Notes: generated by a model not told the origin, from the sequence alone. 64,000 nucleotides of DNA from Deltaproteobacteria bacterium UBA6106 (GCA_002428485.1 DIWM01000048.1:118550-182549); one strand, 5' to 3'; shown: positions 1 to 8,541, counted from the stretch's first letter. Program-made: numbers and translations.

Positions 1-979
1 CGGTCAACCTGTCGGCCTTGAACCTTGATTTTGCGTCTTCCATCATCATCTCGATGCGCTTTTCGAGCAGTGTTTTCGGGACCGGTATCTCAACGCCGCC
101 GGTCAGCGCGTCCATGATCTTCTGGGCTATCTCCTTGTTTCTTATATTCTCTTTTTCCTTCAATATCTCATCCCTAAGGCCTTTGTGCATCTCCTCCATA
201 TTTTCGAAATTGAGATCTTTGGCAAATTCGTCGTTTATTTCAGGGAGGTGTTTCTCCTTGATTTCTTTCATTGTTACCTTAAACTGGAGCGTCTTCTTCG
301 CTATGTCTTTATCGGGGTAATCATCGGGAAAGGATACGGGTATCTCTTTCTCCTCGTTCTCTTTCATCCCCATGAGCGCACTTTCAAACTCGGGCATCGT
401 GGTGGAACTCCCCAGCTCCACGGGATACGCCTCGGTCTCAATGCCTTTGACGGGTTTCCCGTCCTCATACCCCTGATATTTTATAATGACAAGGTCGCCG
501 TTCTGCGCCCCTCTGTCGCCCTCTTTCGCAACTATTTCCGCATGCATATGCTGCAGCCCGTCGATCCGCTTCGCCACTTCGTCGTCGCTCACCCCGATCG
601 GCTCGACCTCGACCTCGATGCCTTTATACGCCGGAAGCTCTATATCGGGGATCACCTCGCACTCGAGGACATAACCATGCCTATCTTCTTCATCGACGAA
701 ATCCACTACAGGCTGTCCAACGGGATTGATCTTTGCCTCGTCAAGGGCCTCATACATCGTCTCCTGGACCATTCTCTTCTTCAGCTCGTCGTCAATGTAT
801 TCTTTGTAATAACTGAGGATCATCGGCCTCGGCACCTTGCCGGGCCTGAAGCCTTTTATCTTTGCCTGCTTCTGCAGTTCGCTGTAGATTGATTCCCTTA
901 TCACGTTTATCTTTTCTTCGGGAAGGACAACCTCTACCTTTTTCTTCACGCTGTCGATGTTTTCAACCTGGACCTTCAT
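1..979 (-). CDS. tig: Trigger factor, C-terminal part cut by window edge
   Basis: Ribosome-associated chaperone and peptidyl-prolyl isomerase that meets nascent chains at the exit tunnel. The reverse-strand reading frame is open from the ATG at 979 to the window edge, giving about 326 residues. The ribosome-docking signature GFRPGKVP is at residues 43-50. An FKBP-like central domain follows around residues 150-240, and the C-terminal chaperone domain is truncated by the window. GGAGG lies four bases before the chosen ATG; an adjacent ATG at 982 would sit too close to it. In many bacteria tig precedes clpP-clpX, which would lie outside the window. Identification is secure. Confidence 0.95.
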   Translation of the reverse strand, partial: MKVQVENIDSVKKKVEVVLPEEKINVIRESIYSELQKQAKIKGFRPGKVPRPMILSYYKEYIDDELKKRMVQETMYEALDEAKINPVGQPVVDFVDEEDRHGYVLECEVIPDIELPAYKGIEVEVEPIGVSDDEVAKRIDGLQHMHAEIVAKEGDRGAQNGDLVIIKYQGYEDGKPVKGIETEAYPVELGSSTTMPEFESALMGMKENEEKEIPVSFPDDYPDKDIAKKTLQFKVTMKEIKEKHLPEINDEFAKDLNFENMEEMHKGLRDEILKEKENIRNKEIAQKIMDALTGGVEIPVPKTLLEKRIEMMMEDAKSRFKADRLT

Positions 980-1119
980 CATTCCTCCGAAATATACACG
1001 GTAACAGTGTTTCTTTTTCCCATAAACTGCCTTATTATAAACACAACTCCTCAGATTATCAAGATATTTGGGATATCATAAGGAATTTCAACAACTCTGG
1101 CGTGCATTATTAAATTTTC

Positions 1120-1148
1120 TTGACCTTGTTCTGCAACTATGCAATAAC
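1120..1148 (+). promoter_or_regulatory. Possible sigma70-type promoter for cstA
   Basis: In the 206-base gap between the divergent tig and cstA genes, TTGACC (1120-1125) and AATAAC (1143-1148) are 17 bases apart. The -10 match is poor, so this is a weak call. Nothing else was recognised in the gap apart from the cstA ribosome binding site (AAGGGGGA) just before 1189. Confidence 0.25.
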
Positions 1149-1188
1149 CTTAAAAGCCTGATAAATTAAAGTTAACAAGGGGGAAAAT

Positions 1189-2880
1189 ATGAATTCCGTG
1201 GTGGTTCTTATTTTGGGTCTCGTTGTTGCTTTCATCGGTTATCGTTTTTACGCAAAACACATCGATTCAAAAATCATCAAGTCTGATCCCAAGAGGGCTA
1301 CACCTGCAAAGATGTATATGGACGGCGTAGAGTTCATGCCCACAAGCAAGAACATCCTCTTCGGCTACCAGTTTAAATCCATTGCCGGGGCTGCCCCTAT
1401 CATAGGCCCTATCATCGCGATCCAGTGGGGATGGCTTCCTGCCCTGATATGGATACTTGCCGGCACCTTTTTTATAGGCTGGGTTCAGGACTATTCAAGT
1501 GCGATGGTGGCAATGAGAAATGACGGCGCCTCATTTGGCGGTTTAAGCCATAAGCTGATATCGCCGAGGGCAAGGATTATCCTCCTTGCCTTTATCTATT
1601 TCTACCTTCTTCTTATTGCCGGAGCCTTCGGGAATGTTGTGGTGAGCACCACCATTGCGTTAAAGGCCGCCCCTATGGCATGGTTGTTTCTCACCGTTGG
1701 AGGCATCCTTGCCGGCCAGATGATATACCGCTGGAGGAAAGATATCATCCTCACTACCGTCGTTACCGTCATTATTGCCATGGCAGGGATATGGTTCGGC
1801 ACTATTGCTCCTTCCGACAGCATAATCGGGGCAGATCTTGCAAACAGCAGATGGGTATGGGCTATCGCGGCATTCGTCTTCTGTTATTTCGCCGCTGTTC
1901 TTCCTATCTGGCGCTTTGCTCTCCCCATCAACTACGTTGCCTCTTATATCGTCTTCCTCGGGCTCTTCTTCGGGATCATCGGCATCTTCATACTCCATCC
2001 TGACTTTACCCTTCCCGCCTACACAGGCTTCTCCATCAGGATAGGCCCCATATGGCCCATCATGTTCGTTACTATCGCCTGCGGCGCCATCTCCGGCTGG
2101 CACAGCATAGTATCGAGCTCCGGCACGGCCCGCCAGTTGGAGAACGAGCTTGATGCCCGTCCTGTCGGCGGCGGGGTTATGTTCGTTGAGATGATGCTCG
2201 CACTCTTCGCCCTGGTAATAGCAGGAACCATTTACGCCTCATCGGCTGAGTACGGCGCTGCGATAGCGAAAGGACCGGGCGGCATCTTTGCCGCCGGCGT
2301 ATCGAAATTCCTCGGCGCTATCGGGATGCCTGCCGCACTGGGGAGATCATACGGAAGCGTCATGATGATCGTCCTTGCAATAACGATCATGCAGCTTGTT
2401 ATCCGTTTCATGAGGGTTGCCACGTCAGAGCTTTTGAGCGACGTAAGCCCCGTATTCAGGAACCCCCACGTTGGAACATTTATAGCATGCATACTTGGCA
2501 TGGTGCTTGTCCTGACGGGATGGTGGCAGTACCTGTGGGTGCTTTTTGGAGGGGCAAATCAGCTCATGGCCTCACTGGCCCTGCTCTTGATAACGGCATG
2601 GCTCATGTCTGAGGGAAAATCCGCAGCGTGGGCGTTCTATCCGATGATCTTTATGTTCATCACGACAATAGCCGCCCTGCTCTATACATCGTACAGCCTG
2701 CTCCAGAAGGTCATCTCAGGGGCAGTGAAGGGAGAGGCGCTCATCGGAAACACGTTGATGGGCCTTGTCGGCCTCTTTCTCGTTGTTGCCGCCCTCATCC
2801 TTGGCGCTGAAGGAATGAAGGCATTGAGACGATACAGGGCAATAACAAAGGCACAGGCTGCGGCTGCAGCAAAGGCATAG
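1189..2880 (+). CDS. cstA: CstA-family peptide/pyruvate transporter
   Basis: Carbon starvation protein A family inner-membrane transporter. Characterised members import peptides or pyruvate, probably coupled to an ion gradient. The 563-residue product is hydrophobic throughout with many membrane segments. It shows the family's conserved N-terminal stretch (PTSKNILFGYQFKSIAGAAP near residue 50) and the GWVQDY motif around residue 100. It is shorter than E. coli CstA (about 700 residues), as is common in anaerobes. The ATG at 1189 follows AAGGGGGA. The next three genes run the same way and are close (a small unknown protein and two ArsA-like ATPases), suggesting one functional group. The substrate cannot be told from the sequence. 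Confidence 0.93.
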   Translation: MNSVVVLILGLVVAFIGYRFYAKHIDSKIIKSDPKRATPAKMYMDGVEFMPTSKNILFGYQFKSIAGAAPIIGPIIAIQWGWLPALIWILAGTFFIGWVQDYSSAMVAMRNDGASFGGLSHKLISPRARIILLAFIYFYLLLIAGAFGNVVVSTTIALKAAPMAWLFLTVGGILAGQMIYRWRKDIILTTVVTVIIAMAGIWFGTIAPSDSIIGADLANSRWVWAIAAFVFCYFAAVLPIWRFALPINYVASYIVFLGLFFGIIGIFILHPDFTLPAYTGFSIRIGPIWPIMFVTIACGAISGWHSIVSSSGTARQLENELDARPVGGGVMFVEMMLALFALVIAGTIYASSAEYGAAIAKGPGGIFAAGVSKFLGAIGMPAALGRSYGSVMMIVLAITIMQLVIRFMRVATSELLSDVSPVFRNPHVGTFIACILGMVLVLTGWWQYLWVLFGGANQLMASLALLLITAWLMSEGKSAAWAFYPMIFMFITTIAALLYTSYSLLQKVISGAVKGEALIGNTLMGLVGLFLVVAALILGAEGMKALRRYRAITKAQAAAAAKA

Positions 2881-2892
2881 TAACGTACCTTC

Positions 2893-2930
2893 GGGCTCGG
2901 GCAGCGGGCTTAAGCCTGCGGCCTGAGCCC
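2893..2930 (+). other. GC-rich stem-loop between cstA and the next gene
   Basis: GGGCTC (2893-2898) pairs with GAGCCC (2925-2930), and inner bases pair around a central GGCTTAAGCC, giving a long imperfect hairpin. Only a few T residues follow, so it is more likely a partial terminator or mRNA-stability element that lowers expression of the downstream genes than a full stop. Confidence 0.5.
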
Positions 2931-2970
2931 TTGAACGTTTAGCAAGATTAAGTCTAAGGAGAAAGGTTCT

Positions 2971-3240
2971 ATGTCAGAAGAAAAGAAGAAAGGCGGCTTT
3001 TTCAGCGCGGTAAAGGAGTTTGTGTACGGTGTTGCGGCGCACGATTCGGCGCGTTTTGCCCTCAAGTCGCGGGCCAGCATGGAACACCTATTTATCCTCA
3101 TCACTATGGGTGATATGCTGGGTGTGCCGATCCTCCCGCCCTACTACTCTCTGCGCCTCCTGCCCTATGTTGTCCCCCAGATCTCAACATGGAAGCGCAG
3201 GATGCTGAAGGAAAAAGACCTGACAGACGGATTGGCGTAG
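2971..3240 (+). CDS. Small CstA-linked protein of unknown function
   Basis: An 89-residue protein that I cannot assign to a named family. The start at 2971 is well supported by TAAGGAGAAAGG upstream. Its N-terminus is lysine-rich (residues 1-8). Residues 34-65 are apolar with several prolines and tyrosines (a MEHLFILITMGDMLGVPILPP-like stretch, then PYVVPQI), and the tail is charged. This could be one or two short membrane-associated helices. It sits between cstA and two ArsA/GET3-like ATPases, all on the same strand. A role as an accessory subunit of the transporter or an adaptor for the ATPases is an inference from position only. Confidence 0.8.
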   Translation: MSEEKKKGGFFSAVKEFVYGVAAHDSARFALKSRASMEHLFILITMGDMLGVPILPPYYSLRLLPYVVPQISTWKRRMLKEKDLTDGLA

Positions 3241-3249
3241 TGCATCTGA

Positions 3250-3277
3250 ATTTCAAATTTGAGATTTGAAATTTGAA
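3250..3277. repeat. ATTTGAA heptamer hairpin
   Basis: Three 7-bp units (ATTTGAG, ATTTGAA, ATTTGAA at 3257-3277) preceded by an inverted copy, so that AATTTCAAAT at 3250-3259 can pair with 3264-3273. It lies just before the ribosome binding site of the first ArsA-like gene. Confidence 0.7.
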
Positions 3278-3291
3278 ATTCTAACAAGGGG

Positions 3292-4269
3292 GTGGTTCCC
3301 ATTTCACTATCAAAAATATTCGATGAATTTCCGGACCGGCGCTATATCATGTTCGGCGGCAAAGGCGGGCTCGGCAAAACCACTTTTTCCGCTGCTACTG
3401 CTTACTATCTCGCAAAGCAGGGCAAACGGGTCCTCGTCTTTTCCGTAGACCCGCAGGCGTCTCTCAGCGATATATTCAAAAAGGATATATTCGGGAAGGG
3501 ACCGACGGAGATCATGCCCAATCTCTTCGCGCAGGAGATCGATGCCGACCGGCGAGTCAGGGAATACCAGCAGGAGATACGGAAGAAGATCCTTGACATG
3601 TACGGCATGGATAAGATCCCCGATGAGATCGAGAGCTACATACAGGCGGCCGCAGCAGAGCCCGCGATGGAAGAGAGCGCTATCTTTGACGAGGTCGTCG
3701 ACATCGTTGTCCACGGCGGATACGACTATTACATCTATGACCTCGTACCCTTGGGCCACGCGCTGTACTACCTGAGCATGGCATCGGTCTATGATGAATG
3801 GATAGACAAGATCACCAACCTCCGCCAGCAGATGCGGGAGTACGACCAGGTTGCTGCCGTGATCAAGCGCGACAAGGAGCTCGACGAGGACGCGATCCTC
3901 AATGAGCTGCTCTATATAAAGGAACGGATCAACAAGTCGTCGGGCATCCTGACTGACAAGGAGAAGACCGCATTCTTCTTTGTCCTGACGCCTGAGGAGA
4001 TGATAATCAACGACACGCTCAAGGCAGCGGAGCTCTTCGCAAAATTCGATGTGCCGCTCAGCGGATATATCATCAACCGCGTCCTCCCTCCCGAGCTGAA
4101 GAACCAGAACATACCCGAGTATCTCAAGAACCGGTTTGTTATGCAGGACAAGTACCTTAAGGTCATAGACGAGGTCTTTAAAGGCCAGATACTCGCCTCT
4201 GTTCCCGAAATGGAGAGGGATGTCACCGGCCTCGGCATGATAGAGAAGCTGGCAGATAAAATGTTTTAA
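3292..4269 (+). CDS. ArsA/GET3-family ATPase, copy A
   Basis: Cytosolic ATPase of the ArsA/GET3 class, which act as nucleotide-driven dimers in anion export or membrane-protein targeting. The deviant Walker A is intact (FGGKGGLGKTT, about residues 21-31), with both the signature and P-loop lysines. The switch I-like element is DPQASLSDIF, keeping the catalytic aspartate. The switch II element reads DLVPLGHALYYL, where classic ArsA has DTAPTGHTLRLL, so the DTAPT part is altered but GH is kept. No arsenite-binding cysteine cluster is evident. The annotated GTG start overlaps the AAGGGGG ribosome binding site, so an ATT at 3301, eight bases after it, is a possible alternative start. It probably works with copy B downstream. 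Confidence 0.88.
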   Translation: MVPISLSKIFDEFPDRRYIMFGGKGGLGKTTFSAATAYYLAKQGKRVLVFSVDPQASLSDIFKKDIFGKGPTEIMPNLFAQEIDADRRVREYQQEIRKKILDMYGMDKIPDEIESYIQAAAAEPAMEESAIFDEVVDIVVHGGYDYYIYDLVPLGHALYYLSMASVYDEWIDKITNLRQQMREYDQVAAVIKRDKELDEDAILNELLYIKERINKSSGILTDKEKTAFFFVLTPEEMIINDTLKAAELFAKFDVPLSGYIINRVLPPELKNQNIPEYLKNRFVMQDKYLKVIDEVFKGQILASVPEMERDVTGLGMIEKLADKMF

Positions 4270-4279
4270 GGAGTCTCAC

Positions 4280-5263
4280 ATGAACCAGATCACAACCAGC
4301 ATGACAAAATACATGAGCGATCACCCGAACCTCAAATACATCTTCTTCGGAGGAAAAGGAGGTGTCGGCAAGACCGTTATGGCCGGGACGGCAGCGTTAT
4401 GGTCAGCAAAGCAGGGCAAGAAAACCCTTCTCGCCTCCACAAACCCCGTTCACAGCCTTTCCAACCTCTTTGAGAAGGACGTCTTTGGAAAGGCGGCGGT
4501 TGTCTGTGACGACGACAGGTGCTTCGCCTTTGAGATCGATACAAAAGATACTATCGAGCGGTCAAAGCAGGAGATCAGGGAAAAGATAAACTGGTTTCTC
4601 AGGTTTGCCGATCTTACGACAAAGGCAGATGATTTTGTAGAGTCGGCAACGATGAACCCTGCCTTTGAAGAGTCTGCCATGTTCGAGAACATGACGGATA
4701 TCATGTTCAGGGACGAATATGATTTCTATGTCTTCGACACGGCCCCGACAGCAAACGCACGGAGGCTCCTCGGCATGTCAAAGGTCTATTCTCTCTGGGT
4801 AGAAAAGATGCTCAAGAGCAGGGAAGAGGCGAAATCGCTCAGAGAGATGCTGTCGTTTTCCAAGAAAAACGAGGCAGACCCTCTCATGGACTATCTCCTC
4901 AGCTTCAAGGACAGGATGGCAAAGGCGCAAAGCCTTCTTACCAATGACCAGCTTACAGCGTTCTTCTTCGCAACGCTGCCGGAAAGCCTCCCCATCGCCG
5001 TTATCACGAGGTTCATCAACTGGTTCTATGAATTCGGCATACCGGTTGGCGGCGTTGTTGTAAACGGTCTTATCCAGCAAGACCAGGTAAAGAAAGATTC
5101 ACCGGAATTTGTTCTCAACAGGGTTAAAATGCAGAATGAGCACATGGAGGAAATCTGGCAAATCTTCGGCGACAGAGTAAGGGCCGTGATACCACTTTTC
5201 GAGACGGAGGTAAAAGGCTCCAAGATGGTCAACCGCATGGTGGACTATCTCTTTAAACCGTAA
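4280..5263 (+). CDS. ArsA/GET3-family ATPase, copy B
   Basis: Second ATPase of the ArsA/GET3 class (327 residues), starting 10 bases after copy A behind AAGGAG. Walker A is intact (FGGKGGVGKT, about residues 22-31). The switch I-like element is TNPVHSLSNLF, where the usual aspartate is replaced by asparagine. Switch II is DTAPTANARRLL, keeping DTAPT but losing GH. The pattern of losses is the mirror image of copy A, which would fit an obligate A-B heterodimer in which each subunit supplies what the other lacks. Substrate unknown; no arsenic genes are nearby, and the only membrane partner in sight is CstA. Confidence 0.88.
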   Translation: MNQITTSMTKYMSDHPNLKYIFFGGKGGVGKTVMAGTAALWSAKQGKKTLLASTNPVHSLSNLFEKDVFGKAAVVCDDDRCFAFEIDTKDTIERSKQEIREKINWFLRFADLTTKADDFVESATMNPAFEESAMFENMTDIMFRDEYDFYVFDTAPTANARRLLGMSKVYSLWVEKMLKSREEAKSLREMLSFSKKNEADPLMDYLLSFKDRMAKAQSLLTNDQLTAFFFATLPESLPIAVITRFINWFYEFGIPVGGVVVNGLIQQDQVKKDSPEFVLNRVKMQNEHMEEIWQIFGDRVRAVIPLFETEVKGSKMVNRMVDYLFKP

Positions 5264-5268
5264 AAATC

Positions 5269-5468
5269 AGCTCATAGCTGATAGCTCATGGCTCATGGCA
5301 AATTCTAAATTCGAATTTCTAAATCCTAAACAAATTCGAATGTTCAAAATTCGAAACACGGATAGCATGCATCTGTTTTGGACATTTGATATTTGAATTT
5401 TGATATTGTTTAGAGATTGGTGCTTAGGATTTCGATATTAAGATATCTCGAGATAATCGCTGATAGCT
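5269..5468. repeat. Composite heptamer element after the ArsA pair
   Basis: The 206-base gap opens with four 7-bp units of the [A/G]GCTCAT family (5269-5296). It continues with AT-rich segments carrying AAATTCGAA / ATTTGAA words in both orientations (about 5300-5455), and ends with a short reverse arm (GCTGATAGCTAT, near 5459-5470) at the 3' end of the next gene. No gene or clear terminator was seen in it. Confidence 0.65.
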
Positions 5469-5469
5469 A

Positions 5470-7242
5470 TTAATCAATGCATGGCGGCATCTTCAAGGGG
5501 ATGCCTTCTTTGTCCCACCCTCTGAGCATGTAATAATCGTCCTTCAACCTCTCAAGGTCTTCACGGGTGATGATGCTTTTCTTCGATCCTATTGGCTCTT
5601 CGAAAAAGCGCTTCGGCAGCGTATCATCTGCCCTCGTGATCCCTTCCCGCATGTTGAAGACGCGGGTTGCGGTCTGGATGTTCGACGCGATCCTCCTGAG
5701 CTGATCTTTTGTAAGATCCATGCCCGTTGTCATCTCTACCATCTTCAGAAGCTCATTCCACTGGTACAGATCACGATAAAATCTGCACATGATAAGGGCA
5801 TCGTGAACAATCAGCCTGTCTTCAAAGTCCAGGAACAGCTCCGCCTTGCCTTCTATCTGATCGGCCGGTATCATCCCCGAAGCCTCTGCCCGGAAAAAAG
5901 TGGAACGGATGTGGCATCCTCCCCTGTCAGATGTGGCATATGCGAGCCCCATCCCTTTATAGATCCTCGGATCATATCCGCCGGGCTCCATCCCTTTCAC
6001 ATGGATCGCAAAATCTTCAAGGCTCCATTCTTTTGCCGCACGGCGTATTCCGCCGGCTAAAATAGCTCCTATGCCTTCTTTCCGGGCAATTTTGTGAAAA
6101 AGTGATGCGATGCATTCAGCATCTCCGTAGGCAAGTTTCTCGTTAATCCTGCCCCTTATTGATGCCTCGATGGCAAACGCTGCGAGGTTGCCTGCCGTTA
6201 TGGTATCAATGCCGAGCCTGTCGCATATGTCGTTGAGGTAGATGATCTCGCCAAGGTCTTTAATAAGGCAGAGTCCGCCGATGGCGTATAGCGTCTCGTA
6301 CTCAGGGCCATCGATGGTAAGTCCTTTGTATTTTCCTTCTGTCACTGTTGTTAACCTTCCGCAGGCAAGAAAACATCTGTTACAGGCCCTTCGCTTCACG
6401 GAAAATTTTGTGTGAAGCGTTTCAGCGCTGATGTTCTCCCAGCCCTCCATGACGCCTTCCGCCCAATACCGCGTCGGAAAGGCTCCGGCGTTGTTAATGG
6501 CGGAAACGAGGCCCGGCGTGCCAAATGTTTTATACGAGTAGGCATAGGGATGGTTTTTCCCTTTTTTTGTCCATTCCTTCCTGAAACCTTCGACGGCTTC
6601 CCTCTGCGCAACCTCCCGTCTTTTCGTCCCGTGGAATGCGAGGCCTTTTACCTTTTTTGAGCCAAGTACCGCCCCCACGCCGGTTCTCCCGGCACACCGC
6701 CAATAGTTGTTCACCAACGATGCGAACCTCACAAGGTTCTCCCCGGCAGGGCCTATAACGAGCACCCCTGCGCCCTTTCTGTTCACCTTTTCCGTTATCA
6801 GATCCTGTGAACGGTATGAATCCGACCCCCATATATCCGAGGCATCGTGAAATATAACCGTCTTTTCGTCTATTTCCAGAAAGACAGGTCCGGGGGACGA
6901 GCCCTCCAGGACGATCGCATCATGGCCTGTCCTGCTTATCGGCTCTGCCACCTTTCCGCCGGAATAGGCTTCAGAGAAGATACCGGTCAGGGGGGATTTT
7001 GTAAAGACACCGTACCTGCTCGACCCCCAGATATTCGTATCATTGATCGGACCAAGGGTGATGATAAATGGATTTTCCGGTGAAAAGGGGTCTGTCCCGG
7101 GCCTGCATCTTTTCAGGAGCAGGTAAACGCCGAGCCCCTTGCCTCCAAGGTAGTTTTCAAAGACCTCATCGGGTATAGGTTCCGCATGGTACTTTTTATT
7201 TGCAAGATCGATTATCAGCGCTTTGTGAAAAAAACCTTTCAT
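5470..7242 (-). CDS. aor: Aldehyde:ferredoxin oxidoreductase, tungsten pterin family
   Basis: Oxidises aldehydes to carboxylic acids with ferredoxin as electron carrier, or runs in reverse, in anaerobes. The product is 590 residues, close to the usual 600. The N-terminal domain binds the bis-pterin tungsten cofactor. The [4Fe-4S] ligands are visible as CNRCFLAC (C-x2-C-x3-C, about residue 290) plus a late cysteine in ALIMCRFYRD. The start is placed at the ATG at 7242 (MKGFFHKALIIDLANKKY) because CGGAGAA lies eight bases upstream; the frame is open 11 codons further. It stands alone between two repeat-filled gaps. The natural aldehyde cannot be told from sequence. Confidence 0.93.
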   Translation of the reverse strand: MKGFFHKALIIDLANKKYHAEPIPDEVFENYLGGKGLGVYLLLKRCRPGTDPFSPENPFIITLGPINDTNIWGSSRYGVFTKSPLTGIFSEAYSGGKVAEPISRTGHDAIVLEGSSPGPVFLEIDEKTVIFHDASDIWGSDSYRSQDLITEKVNRKGAGVLVIGPAGENLVRFASLVNNYWRCAGRTGVGAVLGSKKVKGLAFHGTKRREVAQREAVEGFRKEWTKKGKNHPYAYSYKTFGTPGLVSAINNAGAFPTRYWAEGVMEGWENISAETLHTKFSVKRRACNRCFLACGRLTTVTEGKYKGLTIDGPEYETLYAIGGLCLIKDLGEIIYLNDICDRLGIDTITAGNLAAFAIEASIRGRINEKLAYGDAECIASLFHKIARKEGIGAILAGGIRRAAKEWSLEDFAIHVKGMEPGGYDPRIYKGMGLAYATSDRGGCHIRSTFFRAEASGMIPADQIEGKAELFLDFEDRLIVHDALIMCRFYRDLYQWNELLKMVEMTTGMDLTKDQLRRIASNIQTATRVFNMREGITRADDTLPKRFFEEPIGSKKSIITREDLERLKDDYYMLRGWDKEGIPLKMPPCID

Positions 7243-7366
7243 GGAAATTCTCCGTCGGATTTTTTTGAATAACATCCCAGCCCTCTGCTGTCAAGATTAA
7301 TTGTTGAATGGTGAATGCCGGTTTTTCAGCTTGATATTTTGCCATAAGTAAGGGAAAATAAACTAT

Positions 7367-7567
7367 GTTCCCCCTCTCCTAGTCCCCTCTCCCGCCAGGG
7401 GAGAGGGGACTAGGAGAGGGGGAACTTAAACAAGGAGCAGGCAAGTAACACAGTCCCCTCTCCGTTTGCGGTAAAGGGTCATAGTAACAACATCCCTCTC
7501 CGTTTGCGGTAAAGGGTCATAGTAACATATTCCCTCTCCCCTGGCGGGAGAGGGTCAGGGTGAGGGG
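7367..7567. repeat. Perfect 27-bp palindrome and CCCTCTCC direct repeats
   Basis: The 341-base gap 7243-7583 contains a perfect inverted repeat with 27-base arms (7367-7393 and 7399-7425) around a 5-base loop. Then come three degenerate copies of a roughly 38-base unit starting at about 7462, 7492 and 7531. Two copies share CCCTCTCCGTTTGCGG and AAAGGGTCATAGTAACA; the third carries the CCCTCTCCC / GGGAGAGGG palindrome. No open reading frame of note was seen. The last unit runs up to the ribosome binding site of the next gene and creates a false upstream GTG. Confidence 0.85.
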
Positions 7568-7583
7568 GAAGGAGGTCCTTCTT

Positions 7584-8432
7584 ATGAAACATCATAATCA
7601 TATGTGCAATAACAGAATAAGCATGATCATCATTATCGCAGTATACCTTGTTGCTGTCGCGGGCTGTGCCGGCGTTGAAAGGCAGGGCAGGCCTGCTGCG
7701 GTGCCAGAAGTGCGTCCGGGAGTCCTGGCAGGCTATCTGCCGGCCAAAGCCCTCCCGAATAGCCTTGTCCTGCTTCCCCCTCCCCCGGCCTCAGGCTCGG
7801 CCGCCTTTGCGCTCGACGAGGATGTCAGCCGAAAAAAACTTGCCTTGTGCAATACGCCGCGCTGGCTCCTCGCCGGTTCGGACGCCGATCTATCATTTCC
7901 TCACGCTGCCGGTACATTTTCCTGCGCGTTGAACGCCCCGATCACAGAAGAGGATACGCCGCATCTATACATGCTGCTTCGCCGGACTCTCACAGACGCG
8001 GGACTGTCTACTTACGCTGCCAAGAACCATTACCGCCGCACCCGTCCGTTCGTACTGAACAAAGGGCCTGTCTGCCCGGCGGATGAAAAAATAAAAGCAT
8101 GGCTGGAGAAAGACGGCTCCTATCCGTCCGGGCATACCGCTACCGGCTGGGCCTGGGCGCTCATTCTCAGCGAGATCTCGCCGGGAGACGCCGATGCGAT
8201 CCTTTCGCGCGGCCGGGCCTTTGGAGAAAGCCGCAATGTATGCAACGCGCACTGGCACAGCGACGTAGTCCAGGGCTACCTCGTGGGCGCAGGCACAGTG
8301 GCCCGGCTGCATGCAGATCCAACGTTCCGCGCTGACCTGGAAGCAGCAAAAGCCGAGCTCGCTTCTGTCCGGGCGAAAGGGCTCAAGCCTACGCGCGACT
8401 GCAGGGCAGAGGCCGCGGCATTAGGACGCTGA
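7584..8432 (+). CDS. phoN: Class A non-specific acid phosphatase, lipoprotein (PAP2 superfamily)
   Basis: Periplasmic phosphomonoesterase of the bacterial class A acid phosphatase group. The start at 7584 follows AAGGAGG; an upstream GTG at 7560 lies in the repeat and is unlikely. The N-terminus is a lipoprotein signal ending in LVAVAGC. The three phosphatase motifs are all present: KNHYRRTRP, the class A signature SYPSGHT with the catalytic histidine, and SRNVCNAHWHSD, which supplies the nucleophilic histidine and aspartate. The length of 282 residues is slightly above the usual 250 because of the N-terminal extension. It is a single gene between a repeat region and a separate promoter. It probably releases phosphate from organic esters outside the inner membrane. 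Confidence 0.9.
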   Translation: MKHHNHMCNNRISMIIIIAVYLVAVAGCAGVERQGRPAAVPEVRPGVLAGYLPAKALPNSLVLLPPPPASGSAAFALDEDVSRKKLALCNTPRWLLAGSDADLSFPHAAGTFSCALNAPITEEDTPHLYMLLRRTLTDAGLSTYAAKNHYRRTRPFVLNKGPVCPADEKIKAWLEKDGSYPSGHTATGWAWALILSEISPGDADAILSRGRAFGESRNVCNAHWHSDVVQGYLVGAGTVARLHADPTFRADLEAAKAELASVRAKGLKPTRDCRAEAAALGR

Positions 8433-8499
8433 TCATTTGATGTAAGATCTTATAGCAAGAATCCGGCACGCAGGACAGGCCCCGGGTTTCATTATTTTG

Positions 8500-8529
8500 T
8501 TGACTCAGGACGCAGTTTCCCCGTAATAA
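8500..8529 (+). promoter_or_regulatory. Promoter of the MTA salvage operon, possibly leaderless
   Basis: TTGACT (8500-8505) and TAATAA (8524-8529) are separated by 18 bases. The expected transcription start would fall only about five bases before the ATG at 8542, and no Shine-Dalgarno sequence precedes that ATG. The mRNA may therefore be nearly leaderless. Confidence 0.45.
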
Positions 8530-8541
8530 GTATACAGTACA

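Noticed and set aside
185..892. Long plus-strand reading frame of 235 codons
   Set aside because: It is antisense to the clear trigger factor frame and its translation resembles no protein; a shadow frame.
3292..5263. Arsenite efflux operon
   Set aside because: No arsB, arsD, arsR or arsC is nearby and the arsenite-binding cysteines are not evident, so the ATPases are not called arsA.
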